NCBI RefSeq assembly: GCF_001767255.1
Contig: NZ_CP017639.1
Span: 518,875-582,874, forward strand
Direction: 5' to 3'
Length of the DNA stretch: 64,000 bases
Source of the DNA: Corynebacterium sp. NML98-0116
GTDB lineage: Bacteria > Actinomycetota > Actinomycetes > Mycobacteriales > Mycobacteriaceae
Part shown: positions 9,480 to 19,974 of the stretch, in pieces
How the letters are laid out: each line of letters opens with the position of its first letter
Position numbering within the stretch: the stretch's first letter is position 1
Notes under the pieces: generated by a model
Told to the model about the DNA's origin: nothing
Databases searched by the model: none
Seen by the model: only the letters and a program-made list of their open reading frames with translations
Position numbers and translations under genes: made by a program

Positions 9480-10202
9480 TTAGAACTCGACGAAGCCGTC
9501 CACTCCGCGCAGAAGGCTCCAGGATGCGTTTTCTGCTCCTGTTGAGTCGCCGGATTGGATGGCTTCTGCCACTTTCAGGTGGTATGCCATTGCATCAAGG
9601 TGTGGGTCGTTCGGCATGATGCCGTAGCGGGTGCGCCCTTCAAGCACGTACAGAATGGGAAGGGTGAGGGTGCTAAACATCTCGTTGCCGGAGCACTCCA
9701 ATATTAAGGTGTGAAAACGTTTATCCGCCTCGAGGAACGCGTCCGTGTTGCCCTGTCCAGCTTCGGAGAGCTCCATGAGCTGTTCGGCGAGCGCCTTGAG
9801 TTCCTGTGCTTGTTCCTTCGTTGCGTTCGTCGCTGCGAGCGCTGCTGCGACCGGCTCGACTGCCTTGCGCAACTGGTCGAGTGACACGATCTGCTTCGCT
9901 CGGTGCGCTTCGCTGCTGAGACGCCAACGGATCACCGCCTGGTCAAAGACAGCCCAGTGTGCTTCCGGCAGCACCTTAATGCCGACTCTGCGAGAGGAGC
10001 TCACAAGCCCGAGCTGCTCCAGCGCGCGCATTGCCTCACGCGCGACTGTGCGCGAAATCCCAAACCGGCTGGAAAGATCCTGGAGCGTAAAGCGCTCTCC
10101 CGGCGCCATTGTCCCCGATACAATCTCGCCCCCAAGCTCGTCGAGCACCTTGGTCAGAAGAGGTCCTTCGGCGGATTCGGCAGGATCGAGGGTGAGAGGC
10201 AT
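9480..10202 (-). CDS. gntR1: FadR-type GntR regulator (GntR1-like)
   Basis: Transcription factor of 240 residues. The N-terminal winged helix has the LSSRFGISRTVAREAMRALE recognition region (about residues 42-61). The C-terminal FCD effector domain covers about residues 95-230. Its place between nrdE and nrdF matches C. glutamicum gntR1, which controls gluconate and sugar uptake genes there. Orthology is inferred from context, so the effector is not certain. The ATG at 10202 is preferred because AAGGAT lies 9 bases upstream. The ATG at 10211 leaves no room for a ribosome-binding site. It converges on nrdE with a 24-base gap. Confidence 0.85.
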   Translation of the reverse strand: MPLTLDPAESAEGPLLTKVLDELGGEIVSGTMAPGERFTLQDLSSRFGISRTVAREAMRALEQLGLVSSSRRVGIKVLPEAHWAVFDQAVIRWRLSSEAHRAKQIVSLDQLRKAVEPVAAALAATNATKEQAQELKALAEQLMELSEAGQGNTDAFLEADKRFHTLILECSGNEMFSTLTLPILYVLEGRTRYGIMPNDPHLDAMAYHLKVAEAIQSGDSTGAENASWSLLRGVDGFVEF

Positions 10203-10325
10203 GCTATTCATCCTTTTTCTCGTATCGGAGAGTTTGAATTGAGACTATTAATCAGCATAACCCCGGCTGTGAACTACAACGCAACGAGTCGGGCATGGGT
10301 GGGGGTAGGAGGGGGTGAATCCTAA

Positions 10326-11456
<1,131 letters not shown>

Positions 11457-11489
11457 CCCAGTCAGCTGAGTGCTTTTCGACGCCTCTCC

Positions 11490-11523
11490 GTGCCACCGCA
11501 GCAGACTGCGGTGGCACGTTTTT
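11490..11523 (+). terminator. Intrinsic terminator after nrdF
   Basis: A 12-bp perfect stem (GTGCCACCGCAG / CTGCGGTGGCAC) with a 4-base loop is followed by a T-run. Confidence 0.9.
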
Positions 11524-11830
11524 CGTTTCCGGACGTAAACATGCCCAAACTTTGGGTTGATACTAAACGGGGGACGTGTGTGGGGGAGTTTCGAAACGTT
11601 GCGAGCGTACTGGCTTGTGCTATGCGTTTGGTGGCTGCTGTGACTGTTGGTGTTTCGGCAGGTAGCTCATGGTGGCTGTTGTCAGGCCTTGGCTGAGGTG
11701 CGAGGTGGATATTGGGGGGAGGCCAAGAAAGGCTGGCAAATGTATGGGCGCGTCACTTAAGATGATGCGGTATCACAATTAGCTTTCGTGTACCCGTTTT
11801 GTGTCCGAAAGTTACAGTCAGGAGGAACGA
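11524..11830. other. Intergenic stretch upstream of ctaD
   Basis: About 300 bases of G-rich sequence with no convincing gene. It must hold the ctaD promoter. I see a good ribosome-binding site (AGGAGG-like, just before 11831) but no operator that I recognise. Confidence 0.5.
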
Positions 11831-13567
11831 ATGACCGCTGTGGCGCCAAGGCTGGAGACTAAAGTCCAGTCGACACGTCCGGAGCCAACTGGCAATGGCC
11901 GGATTGGCTCTCAGATTTATAAGCAGCTCACCACGACAGACCACAAAGAGCTGGGCATCATGTACATCATCATGTCCTTCATCTGGTTCTTCGTTGGTGG
12001 CTTGATGGCTCTGCTGATCCGTGCTGAGTTGTTCAGCCCGGGCCTGCAGTTCCTGTCCAACGAGCAGTTCAACCAGCTGTTTACCATGCACGGCACCGTG
12101 ATGCTGCTTGCGTTCGGTACGCCAGTTGTGTGGGGCTTCGCTAACTATGTCCTGCCGCTGCAGATCGGCGCGCCGGATGTGGCGTTCCCACGTCTGAACG
12201 CGTTCGGCTTCTGGATTACGTCCGTCGGTGTTTTCGCGATGCTGGCTGGGTTCTTGACCCCGGGTGGTGCGGCTGACTTCGGCTGGACCATGTACATGCC
12301 GCTTGCTGACGCAACGCACACCCCATCCGTATCCGCGAACCTGTGGATCGTCGGTGTGGGCGCAACCGGTATCGGTACCGTCGCATCCGCGATCAACATG
12401 CTGACCACCGTGCTCACCATGCGTGCGCCAGGCATGACGATGTTCCGTATGCCAGCGTTCACCTGGACCGTGTTCGTCACCTCGATCATCGCGCTGATGA
12501 TCTTCCCGCTGCTGCTCGCTGCTGCACTGGGCGTGCTGTACGACCGTCTGCTGGGCGGCCACATCTACGACACTGCAAACGGTGGCGCAATCCTGTGGCA
12601 GCACCTGTTCTGGTTCTTCGGACACCCTGAGGTGTACGTCCTGGCGTTGCCGTTCTTCGGCATCATCTCTGAGATCATCCCGGTCTTCTCCCGTAAGCCA
12701 ATGTTCGGCTACATCGGCCTGATCTTCGCAACGCTCGCGATTGCTGGCCTGTCGATGGCTGTGTGGGCGCACCACATGTTTGCAACCGGTGCCGTTCTGC
12801 TTCCGTTCTTCTCCTTCATGACCTTCCTGATTTCCGTCCCAACCGGCGTGAAGTTCTTCAACTGGGTGGGCACGATGTGGAACGGACACATCACCTTCGA
12901 GACCCCGATGCTGTGGGCGATGGGCTTCCTGTTCACGTTCCTCTTCGGTGGTCTGACCGGTATTATGCTGGCTTCGCCACCGCTGGACTTCCAGCTGCAT
13001 GACTCCTACTTCGTGGTTGCGCACTTCCACTACACCCTGTTCGGAACCGTGGTGTTCTCCGCAATCGCTGGTGTCTACTTCTGGTTCCCGAAGATGACCG
13101 GCCGCATGCTGGACGAGCGCCTGGGCAAGATCCACTTCTGGTTCACGTTCATCGGTTTCAACATGACCTTCCTGGTCCAGCACTGGCTGGGCAACATGGG
13201 TATGCCACGCCGCTACGCTGACTACCTGGATACCGACGGCTTCACGCTGCTGAACCAGATCTCCACGGTCGGTTCCTTCATCCTGGGCATCGGTATGCTG
13301 CCGTTCATCTGGAACGTCATCAAGTCCTGGCGTTACGGCGAGATTGTCACCGTGGATGACCCATGGGGCTACGGCAACTCGCTCGAGTGGGCAACCTCCT
13401 GCCCGCCACCGCGCCACAACTTCACCGCGCTGCCACGTATCCGCTCCGAGCGTCCTGCGTTCGAGCTGCACTACCCGCACATGGTGGAGCAGCTGCGCCG
13501 CGAGGCTCACAGCAACCACAAGGCTGATACCCCAGCAACGTGGAAGGGCACGAACTCCGGGAAGTAA
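11831..13567 (+). CDS. ctaD: Cytochrome c oxidase (aa3) subunit I
   Basis: Heme-copper oxidase catalytic subunit of 578 residues with 12 membrane helices, the terminal oxidase of the bc1-aa3 supercomplex. Visible motifs are the heme a ligand region MHGTVM, the CuB His-Tyr region WFFGHPEVY, the HH pair in WAHHMF, and the final heme-ligand pair in [10 protein letters not shown]. The ATG at 11831 has AGGAGGAACGA just ahead of it. An in-frame GTG at 11801 is less likely. It ends with the corynebacterial-type tail ELHYPHM. Confidence 0.97.
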   Translation: MTAVAPRLETKVQSTRPEPTGNGRIGSQIYKQLTTTDHKELGIMYIIMSFIWFFVGGLMALLIRAELFSPGLQFLSNEQFNQLFTMHGTVMLLAFGTPVVWGFANYVLPLQIGAPDVAFPRLNAFGFWITSVGVFAMLAGFLTPGGAADFGWTMYMPLADATHTPSVSANLWIVGVGATGIGTVASAINMLTTVLTMRAPGMTMFRMPAFTWTVFVTSIIALMIFPLLLAAALGVLYDRLLGGHIYDTANGGAILWQHLFWFFGHPEVYVLALPFFGIISEIIPVFSRKPMFGYIGLIFATLAIAGLSMAVWAHHMFATGAVLLPFFSFMTFLISVPTGVKFFNWVGTMWNGHITFETPMLWAMGFLFTFLFGGLTGIMLASPPLDFQLHDSYFVVAHFHYTLFGTVVFSAIAGVYFWFPKMTGRMLDERLGKIHFWFTFIGFNMTFLVQHWLGNMGMPRRYADYLDTDGFTLLNQISTVGSFILGIGMLPFIWNVIKSWRYGEIVTVDDPWGYGNSLEWATSCPPPRHNFTALPRIRSERPAFELHYPHMVEQLRREAHSNHKADTPATWKGTNSGK

Positions 13568-13600
13568 CCAGATGGTGAACCCCTCATCCTGACAGATCAC

Positions 13601-13633
13601 ACCCCTCATCGGTTCTCCGATGAGGGGTTTTGT
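13601..13633 (+). terminator. Intrinsic terminator after ctaD
   Basis: Stem CCCCTCATCGG / CCGATGAGGGG with a short loop, followed by TTTTGTG. Confidence 0.9.
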
Positions 13634-13693
13634 GTTGTCAAAAGGTGCTACCCTCATCACAGTCAGCCAGTAACACGAAGGAGTACACCACCA

Positions 13694-14959
13694 ATGACGG
13701 CGTTTGAGGTAGAGCTGCAAGCAGGTCTCAAGCCTGCGGTTATCACCGCGTCGGGCCCAGACCGCCCGGGCGTTTCGGGTTCGTTTTTCACAACCCTGTC
13801 GCGCCACAATGTCCAGCTGCTCGACGTGGAGCAGACGGACTTCCGAGGGCGCCTGATGCTGGCAGCCTTCGTGGGCATGGACCCAAACGACTTGGTGGAT
13901 ATCGAGCGTGAGCTGCGCGTCGCGCTGTGGGACTATGGTCAGCGTGTCACCATCGAGACGGATGTCTCCGCCCGCTCGGACCAGCGCCCGCGTTCCACGC
14001 ACGTGGTGGTGGTCCTTGGCAACCCGGTTACGGCTGAGGCGGTTTCACGGCTGGGGACGGAGTTGGCGTCGGTAGGTGCAAACATCGACACGATTCGCGG
14101 CATTGCGCAGTACCCGGTGACAGGCCTGGAGCTGTGCATTACGATCCCGAATTACTCGCCGGGTGACGGGCAGGAGATCCGTAAGAAGCTCGCGGAGATC
14201 TCCGCAGAGCTGGGGATTGATCTCGCGATGGAGCACGCGGGCCTGCACCGCAGGATGAAGCGCCTGGTGTGCTTCGACTGTGATTCCACACTGATTACTG
14301 GCGAGGTTATCGAGATGCTGGCTGCGCACGCGGGACGTGAGGCGGAGGTCGCTGCTGTGACTGAGCGCGCGATGCGGGGCGAATTGGACTTTGAGGAGTC
14401 GCTGCGCGAGCGAGTGAAGGCACTGGCGGGGCTCGATGCCTCGGTCATTGAGCAGGTGGCGAAGGACATTGTGCTCACGCCTGGAGCGAGGACCACGATC
14501 CGCACGTTGAACTCGATGGGGTACCGCACCGCAGTGGTGTCCGGTGGGTTCATTCAGGTGCTGGAGGGGCTGGCTGAGGAACTGGAGCTCGACTACGTGC
14601 GTGCGAACACGCTCGAGATTGAAGGCGGCAAGCTGACCGGTCGGGTGATCGGCAAGGTGGTGGACCGCCAGGCGAAGGCGGAGTTCCTGCGCGAGTTTGC
14701 GCAGGACAGTGGGCTGCGCATGGACCAGACGATCGCGGTGGGTGACGGCGCAAACGACATCGATATGCTCTCTGTGGCTGGTCTGGGCATTGCGTTTAAT
14801 GCGAAGCCGGCGTTGAAGGAGATCGCGGACGCGTCGGTGAACCACCCATTCCTGGATGAGGTGCTCTACATGATCGGCATCCCGCGTGACGAGATCGACG
14901 ACTCGAATGAACGCCAGGGCATCGACGGCCGCGTAGCACTGACAAGCCGCGAAGCATGA
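13694..14959 (+). CDS. serB: Phosphoserine phosphatase with N-terminal ACT domains
   Basis: HAD-superfamily phosphatase of 421 residues, the last step of serine synthesis. The N-terminal 180 residues form two ACT-type regulatory domains (the first starts at VITASGPDRPG). The catalytic part begins at CFDCDSTLITGE, with the nucleophile and acid Asp in the DxDST motif. It ends with the Mg site GDGANDIDML. A ribosome-binding AAGGAG precedes the start. Its stop overlaps the next gene as ATGA. Confidence 0.96.
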   Translation: MTAFEVELQAGLKPAVITASGPDRPGVSGSFFTTLSRHNVQLLDVEQTDFRGRLMLAAFVGMDPNDLVDIERELRVALWDYGQRVTIETDVSARSDQRPRSTHVVVVLGNPVTAEAVSRLGTELASVGANIDTIRGIAQYPVTGLELCITIPNYSPGDGQEIRKKLAEISAELGIDLAMEHAGLHRRMKRLVCFDCDSTLITGEVIEMLAAHAGREAEVAAVTERAMRGELDFEESLRERVKALAGLDASVIEQVAKDIVLTPGARTTIRTLNSMGYRTAVVSGGFIQVLEGLAEELELDYVRANTLEIEGGKLTGRVIGKVVDRQAKAEFLREFAQDSGLRMDQTIAVGDGANDIDMLSVAGLGIAFNAKPALKEIADASVNHPFLDEVLYMIGIPRDEIDDSNERQGIDGRVALTSREA

Positions 14960-15708
14960 GCAGACAGTTAGCTTGGCAGCTCCTGCACGAGCGCACCAGC
15001 GCTGACTACCGACAGCGCACAGAGGACCCGCGCGACCCGGAGACGGTGCAGGCGATGCAGCTGGTGATCAACCTGCCGAAGCAGGACCCGCCGGCACGTA
15101 ACGCCGTGCTAGTCGACGCCGCTCGCGCCACCGTCGCTGTCTGTCTCGCGGAACAAGCGGGCCAGCCCGGGCCGTGGCGGGAGCACCTGCAGCGCTGGTA
15201 CGACCACCGCATCCGCAAGGTGACTCGCCGTGCGCGAAACAAGGCGTGGTTGGACGCGCAGGAGGTGCCCGGGGTGACGGTCGGGTCGGTGCGAGCGTTC
15301 GTGCCATCCGCGGTGTGCGACGTGCCACACGAGGTATCGAAGCTGCAGATCAAGGGGACGGACCTGCCGATGGAGTCGGTGGAGGGGCAGGTGGGGGCGT
15401 CGACACCTGTGATTGTGGTGGATGCTGGGCTCGAGATGTCTGCGGGGAAGGCGGCCGCACAGGTGGGGCATGCCTCAATGCTGCTCGCTGCGCAGCGCCC
15501 GCTCGAGTGGGTGCAGGCGTGGGCCGAGGACGGCTTCCCGCTGAGTGTCCGCGAGGCGGACAGCGGCGTGTTTGCTGAGTGCTTGGCGTATGCGCGCGAA
15601 CACGACGGCGTGGTGGTCGCCGACGCAGGGTTCACGGAGGTCGCGCCAGGTTCGGTGACGGCGCTGGCGTTTAGCGCGCTGCCACCAAGCGTTTTAGCGC
15701 GCCTCTGA
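14956..15708 (+). CDS. PTH2-like peptidyl-tRNA hydrolase family protein
   Basis: This protein has 250 residues. The C-terminal part (from about residue 150, PVIVVDAGLEMSAGKAAAQVGHAS) resembles the PTH2 fold and its K-A-Q-H active-site pattern. The N-terminal 140 residues are a separate, unassigned region. It is translationally coupled to serB by a 4-base overlap, the same neighbour as in C. glutamicum as I recall. The last 38 bases overlap dinG tail to tail. Real peptidyl-tRNA hydrolase activity is uncertain. Confidence 0.75.
   Translation: MSRQLAWQLLHERTSADYRQRTEDPRDPETVQAMQLVINLPKQDPPARNAVLVDAARATVAVCLAEQAGQPGPWREHLQRWYDHRIRKVTRRARNKAWLDAQEVPGVTVGSVRAFVPSAVCDVPHEVSKLQIKGTDLPMESVEGQVGASTPVIVVDAGLEMSAGKAAAQVGHASMLLAAQRPLEWVQAWAEDGFPLSVREADSGVFAECLAYAREHDGVVVADAGFTEVAPGSVTALAFSALPPSVLARL
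15546..15562 (+). repeat. TGTCCGC-N3-GCGGACA palindrome inside a coding region
   Basis: A perfect 7+3+7 copy of the dispersed palindrome falls inside the PTH2-like gene and encodes part of SVREADSG. It may be chance in a GC-rich gene, or the repeat may be tolerated within codons. Confidence 0.5.
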
Positions 15709-17632
15709 CGGTATCGGGGTTGGTGGTTTCCCAGAAGGCTGGGAGGCTGCGGCGCAGGAATGAGCCGTAGCGCTTCGTCACTAAGCGGTTGTCGAGCACG
15801 GCGACGACGCCGCGGTCACTGACCGAGCGCAGCAGGCGGCCCGCGCCCTGCGCCATGAGGAGTGCTGCGTGGGTGGCGGAGACCTCCATAAACCCGGAGC
15901 GCCCGGCGGCATCCGCGGCGTTGGCACGTGCCTGCAACAGCGGGTCGTCGGGGCGGGGGAACGGGATGCGGTCGATGATGACAAGCGACAGGGAGCGGCC
16001 GGGGACGTCGACACCCTGCCAGAGGGTCAGTGTGCCGAACAGACAGCTGTTCTCGTTGCGTGCGAACTTGTCCACGAGCGCGCCGGTGGAGTCTTCGCCT
16101 TGCAGCATGATGTCGAAGGGGAGCCGGGTGCGCATCGCCTCCGCGGCCTGCTGGGCGGCGCGGCGCGAAGAGAAGAGACCGAGCGTCCGGCCGCCCGCGG
16201 CGGTGATGAGCTCGGCGATCTCGTCGAGCGTCGCGTCCGACAGGCCGTCGCGTCCAGGTGCAGGCAGGTGCTTGGCGGTGTAGAGGATGCCGGACTTCGC
16301 CGGGTCGAAGGGGGTGCCGGCGTCGAGGCTGTCCCATGTCTTGTCCGGAAGACCCCAGGAGGCCGCCATGGCGTTGAAGTTCCCGCCGACAGTCAACGTG
16401 GCTGAGGTAAGCACCACGGTGTGTTCGCCGAAGAGCTTCTCCCGCAGCAGGGCGGCGACGGAGAGTGGCGCGACGGCCACGGAGTCGTCGTACTTGTCGG
16501 AGCGTGTCAGCCACACCACGTCGTAGTGCTTGGCTGGGTCGTCCTCGTCGAAAACTTCGAGGATGCGGACGGTGGCGTCGTGCAAGTCCTCGAGGTGGTT
16601 CTTGAGGTTGCCGCGCTCGGCGGCGGTTTCCGGGTCGTTCGCGGCCTCGCCTTCGGGGGCGTCCGCGATGGCGTTGCGCGTGCGCCACAGTGCATCGCGG
16701 ACACCGGTGAAGGCGCCGCGCGCGGGATCGGAGATGCGTTCCCAGCGGCCGGGCTCCTCCAGGGCGAGTGCCGCGTTGAAGTCGTCGGCGACGTCTTCGA
16801 GAATCGCCTTATCCGCACCGAGCTTGCCCGCACGCCGGGCAGCGAGCGTCAGCGCGCGGGCTGAGAGTTCGTTGGTGGCTACGGAGGTGATGCGCCCGTC
16901 GAGCTCGTGGGCCTCGTCGATGATGACGACGTCGTGCTCCGGCAGTACGTCAACGTCTGCGAGGGCGTCGATAGCTAGCAGCGCGTGATTCGTTACCACC
17001 ACGTCGACGGAGCGGGTCTTCTCCCGCGCAAGCTCGGCGAAACATTCGTCGCCGTGCGGGCAGCGGCTCGCTCCCAGGCACTCGTTGGAAGTAACGGACA
17101 CCTGGCGCCACGCCAAATCGGGTACGCCGGGTTCGAGGTCGTCGCGGTCGCCGGTCTCGGTGTCCTGCGCCCACTCGGCCACCCGCTTGACGTGTTTGCC
17201 CAGCCAGGAAATGTCGTCTTCCTCGATGAGCGCCTCCGGCGTCTCCTCGTCTAGCCCGATTTTGTGCAGGCAAACGTAGTTGTTGCGGCCCTTTTGGATG
17301 GCAAACGTCGGGCGGCGCTCCAAAAGCGGTTCGAGGGCGTCGGCGAGCCGGGGCAGGTCGCGCTCGACGAGCTGGCGCTGCAGCGCGATGGTGGCCGTCG
17401 ATACGACGACGGTGCTGTCCGACTGCTGCGCGTGCCGGATTGCGGGGATGAGGTAAGCGAGCGACTTGCCGGTGCCAGTGCCAGCCTGCACGGCGAGGTG
17501 GCGTCCGGCGTCGATCGCTTTGGTGACGGCCTTCGCCATCGCGACCTGCCCGGGGCGCTCTGCGCCACCGAGGGCGGCGACGGCGGCCGCGAGCAGGTCT
17601 TCGGTCGTTTGGGCGAAAGGCTGGTCACTCAC
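15671..17632 (-). CDS. dinG: DinG-type ATP-dependent DNA helicase
   Basis: Superfamily 2 XPD/DinG-like helicase of 653 residues that unwinds 5' to 3'. Walker A is QAGTGTGKS (about residue 55) and Walker B is IIDEAHE. Four cysteines between them (near YVCLHK, NECLGASRCPH and ECF) fit the iron-sulfur cluster site. Helicase motif VI is QGAGRLLRS. A GTG start at 17632 fits the family N-terminus. It sits next to pncB, as dinG does in mycobacteria. Confidence 0.92.
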   Translation of the reverse strand: MSDQPFAQTTEDLLAAAVAALGGAERPGQVAMAKAVTKAIDAGRHLAVQAGTGTGKSLAYLIPAIRHAQQSDSTVVVSTATIALQRQLVERDLPRLADALEPLLERRPTFAIQKGRNNYVCLHKIGLDEETPEALIEEDDISWLGKHVKRVAEWAQDTETGDRDDLEPGVPDLAWRQVSVTSNECLGASRCPHGDECFAELAREKTRSVDVVVTNHALLAIDALADVDVLPEHDVVIIDEAHELDGRITSVATNELSARALTLAARRAGKLGADKAILEDVADDFNAALALEEPGRWERISDPARGAFTGVRDALWRTRNAIADAPEGEAANDPETAAERGNLKNHLEDLHDATVRILEVFDEDDPAKHYDVVWLTRSDKYDDSVAVAPLSVAALLREKLFGEHTVVLTSATLTVGGNFNAMAASWGLPDKTWDSLDAGTPFDPAKSGILYTAKHLPAPGRDGLSDATLDEIAELITAAGGRTLGLFSSRRAAQQAAEAMRTRLPFDIMLQGEDSTGALVDKFARNENSCLFGTLTLWQGVDVPGRSLSLVIIDRIPFPRPDDPLLQARANAADAAGRSGFMEVSATHAALLMAQGAGRLLRSVSDRGVVAVLDNRLVTKRYGSFLRRSLPAFWETTNPDTVRGALKRLVAAR

Positions 17633-17647
17633 ATCGGGAAAGTCTAC

Positions 17648-18985
17648 CTACTCGGTGGGCTCAGGGAAGCCGACGAAGCGCGTCGGGATCGCCGCATCGC
17701 CCTTCGCCAGCGCCAGGCCCTCCCACGGCAGGGTGGTGCGAGCGGTATTGTGCAGCTCGCGGGCAGCCTCGAGCTCGTCATGCTTGTCGACGACCTCTCC
17801 GTCCCGAATCAGCGGTACCACCAGGTCACGGTACTCGAGGGCTGGCTTCGTATCGATTTCCGCGCGCAGCGGGTAGATGAGCTCTGCCACCGCGACGCCG
17901 GAGGCGCGGTAGGCGCGCTTGGCCAGCTTCGCGCCGCCGTAGGTGCGCTTCCCGGAGGAACGCTTGGCCACAGGGTGGCCGTCGACCTCTACAAGCTTGT
18001 ACACCAGCGTGGCCGTCGGTGCGCCGGAGCCGGTGACCACCGAGGTGCCGACGCCGAAGCCGTCGACAGGGTCGCCGCGCAGGCCCGCGATGGCGAATTC
18101 GTCGAGGTCGGAGGAGACGATGATCTTGGTGTTGAATGCGCCGGCCTCGTCGAGTTGGGCGCGCACGCGACGCGACACGATGCCCAGGTCGCCGGAGTCG
18201 ATGCGGATCGCGCCGAGCTCAGTGCCCGCGACCTCGAGTGCGTGCTCGATGCCTTTGGTGATGTCGTACGTATCGACGAGCAAGGTGGTGTCCTTGCCCA
18301 GACTTTCGACCTGTGCCTTAAACGCGGAGACTTCGTCGGGGCGACCTTCCTCGTCGACGTGCAGCAGCGTCCACGCGTGGGCGGCGGTGCCGGAGGCCGG
18401 GATGCCGTATCGGTAGGAGGCTTCCATGTTGGAGGTGCCGACGAACCCAGCGATGTAGGAGGCACGCGCAGCAGAGACCGCTGCCTGCTCGTTGGTGCGG
18501 CGCGAGCCCATCTCGACGATCGGGCGGCCATCAGCGGCCGTGACCATACGGGATGCGGCGGAGGCCACCGCGGAGTCGCCGTTGAGGATCGACAGGATGA
18601 CTGTCTCCAGGATCACGCACTCGGCGAAGGTGCCGCGCACCGTCATGATCGGGGAGTAAGGGAAGTAAATGTCGCCCTCGCGGTAGCCATCGACCTGGCC
18701 GGAGAACGAGTAGCCCCGCAGGTATTCCTTGGCCTCGTCGGATAGGAAGTCGAGCGCCTCGATTTGCGCGTCGGTGAAACGGAAGTTCTGGATGGCGTCG
18801 ACAACTCGGGCGGTGCCTGCGACGACGCCGTAGCGGCGGTCATTCGGCAGGCGGCGGGTAAAGACCTCGAAGGCGCACTGCCTGTGTGCGGTGCCGTCTT
18901 GAATGGCGGCATCAAGCATGGTCAGCTCGTACATGTCCGTCAGGAAAGCCGTCGAGTAGTTGGGGTGGGCCTGGTTTTCAGTCAT
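17648..18985 (-). CDS. pncB: Nicotinate phosphoribosyltransferase
   Basis: NAD-salvage enzyme of 445 residues that joins nicotinate to PRPP. The N-terminus TDMYELTM, the MGSRRTNEQAA loop, the IRIDSGDLG phosphoribosyl site and VGTSVVTG are family signatures. I start it at the ATG at 18985, because upstream in-frame sequence lies in the intergenic region shared with clpS. The gene pncA, which makes nicotinate, lies 8 kb away in the same window. Confidence 0.95.
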   Translation of the reverse strand: MTENQAHPNYSTAFLTDMYELTMLDAAIQDGTAHRQCAFEVFTRRLPNDRRYGVVAGTARVVDAIQNFRFTDAQIEALDFLSDEAKEYLRGYSFSGQVDGYREGDIYFPYSPIMTVRGTFAECVILETVILSILNGDSAVASAASRMVTAADGRPIVEMGSRRTNEQAAVSAARASYIAGFVGTSNMEASYRYGIPASGTAAHAWTLLHVDEEGRPDEVSAFKAQVESLGKDTTLLVDTYDITKGIEHALEVAGTELGAIRIDSGDLGIVSRRVRAQLDEAGAFNTKIIVSSDLDEFAIAGLRGDPVDGFGVGTSVVTGSGAPTATLVYKLVEVDGHPVAKRSSGKRTYGGAKLAKRAYRASGVAVAELIYPLRAEIDTKPALEYRDLVVPLIRDGEVVDKHDELEAARELHNTARTTLPWEGLALAKGDAAIPTRFVGFPEPTE

Positions 18986-19103
18986 GTTCGATGAGTGTAG
19001 TGCGTAGACGGGACTGCTGGGTGCATTAGCACACAATGCTTGCGGGCGTCGCGTTTCTGAAGCAGGTAAGGTGGTGCACATGAAAAAGACAGGAATTGTA
19101 GCG

Positions 19104-19403
19104 ATGAGTTCGCCGATGGCGTCTCCTGAGCTCGACGAAGCCATCGACGTCGAGGTTGCGACGAGCGAAAACCTGCCGTGGATGTGCATAGTGTGGGACG
19201 ACCCCGTCAACCTGATGAGCTATGTCACCTACGTTTTCCAAACAGTCCTGGGCTACGACCGCAAGCGCGCCCAGGAGCTCATGATGCAGGTGCACACCGA
19301 GGGGAAAGCGGTGGTGTCCTCTGGTGAAAAAGACAAGGTCGAAGGCGACGTGAAGAAGCTGCACACCGCTGGCCTCTGGGCAACAATGCAGCAGGCCGGA
19401 TAG
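19104..19403 (+). CDS. clpS: ATP-dependent Clp protease adaptor ClpS
   Basis: Adaptor of 99 residues that delivers N-degron substrates to ClpC/ClpA. The signature [16 protein letters not shown] and the HTEGKAVV helix are visible. The ATG at 19104 has AGGAA 8 bases upstream and gives the family-typical MSSP start. ATG 19080 and GTG 19071 are less likely. It opens a rightward run through DUF2017, rhomboid and murI. Confidence 0.94.
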   Translation: MSSPMASPELDEAIDVEVATSENLPWMCIVWDDPVNLMSYVTYVFQTVLGYDRKRAQELMMQVHTEGKAVVSSGEKDKVEGDVKKLHTAGLWATMQQAG

Positions 19404-19427
19404 GCCAGGGCAAGGAGAGAGTAGCGA

Positions 19428-19970
19428 ATGCAAGCTTGGCGGAAGAAGAAGGGCCTGTTGCGCTCAGGCATCAAATTTACGACGCTGTTTGACCCCCTCG
19501 AGCGCGAGATCATCGGGGACTTGACGGCGACGGTGTCCGAGGCGTTGATCGCTAGGGCGCAGTCCGCGCCGCGCGACGAGTTCTCGGAGATGATGGGACT
19601 GTCTGTGGGTCACTCGGAGGCGCCGACGGACCCGAAGCTGGCCCGCCTGCTGCCGGACTTTGAGCGGGAGCAGGACGAGGAGTTCGAGGGCGACAACGGC
19701 CTGCTTCGCAGCTTGCACGAAAACGACATCATCAAGGCGAAGCTGACCAACCTGCAGGTGGTCAACGAGGCGCTGGGCCCAACCGGTGGCGTTGAGGTGA
19801 CCATCGAAGAAGAGGAGGCACACCAGTTCCTGGCGGCGCTCAACGACATGCGCCTGTATGTCTCGGCCGACGACCGTGGCGGCGAAGCCGCCGAGCAGCA
19901 GCGCGCGCAGCTCATCGAGTGGCTGGCGTTCTGCCAGGAGTCGCTGCTGCAGGCGATGATGGGCGAATAG
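19428..19970 (+). CDS. DUF2017 family protein
   Basis: A 180-residue acidic protein, conserved in actinobacteria immediately after clpS. The pattern FDPLEREIIGDL near the start and the Trp-rich LIEWLAFCQESLL near the end are typical. The function is unknown. The tight clpS-DUF2017 linkage suggests a role in regulated proteolysis, but this is inference. Confidence 0.85.
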   Translation: MQAWRKKKGLLRSGIKFTTLFDPLEREIIGDLTATVSEALIARAQSAPRDEFSEMMGLSVGHSEAPTDPKLARLLPDFEREQDEEFEGDNGLLRSLHENDIIKAKLTNLQVVNEALGPTGGVEVTIEEEEAHQFLAALNDMRLYVSADDRGGEAAEQQRAQLIEWLAFCQESLLQAMMGE

Positions 19971-19974
19971 GCAT

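Noticed and set aside
11753-14002. A 749-codon frame antisense to ctaD and serB
   Set aside because: It is the GC-rich shadow of ctaD and serB, is full of His/Arg/Gln without any domain, and both sense genes are certain.
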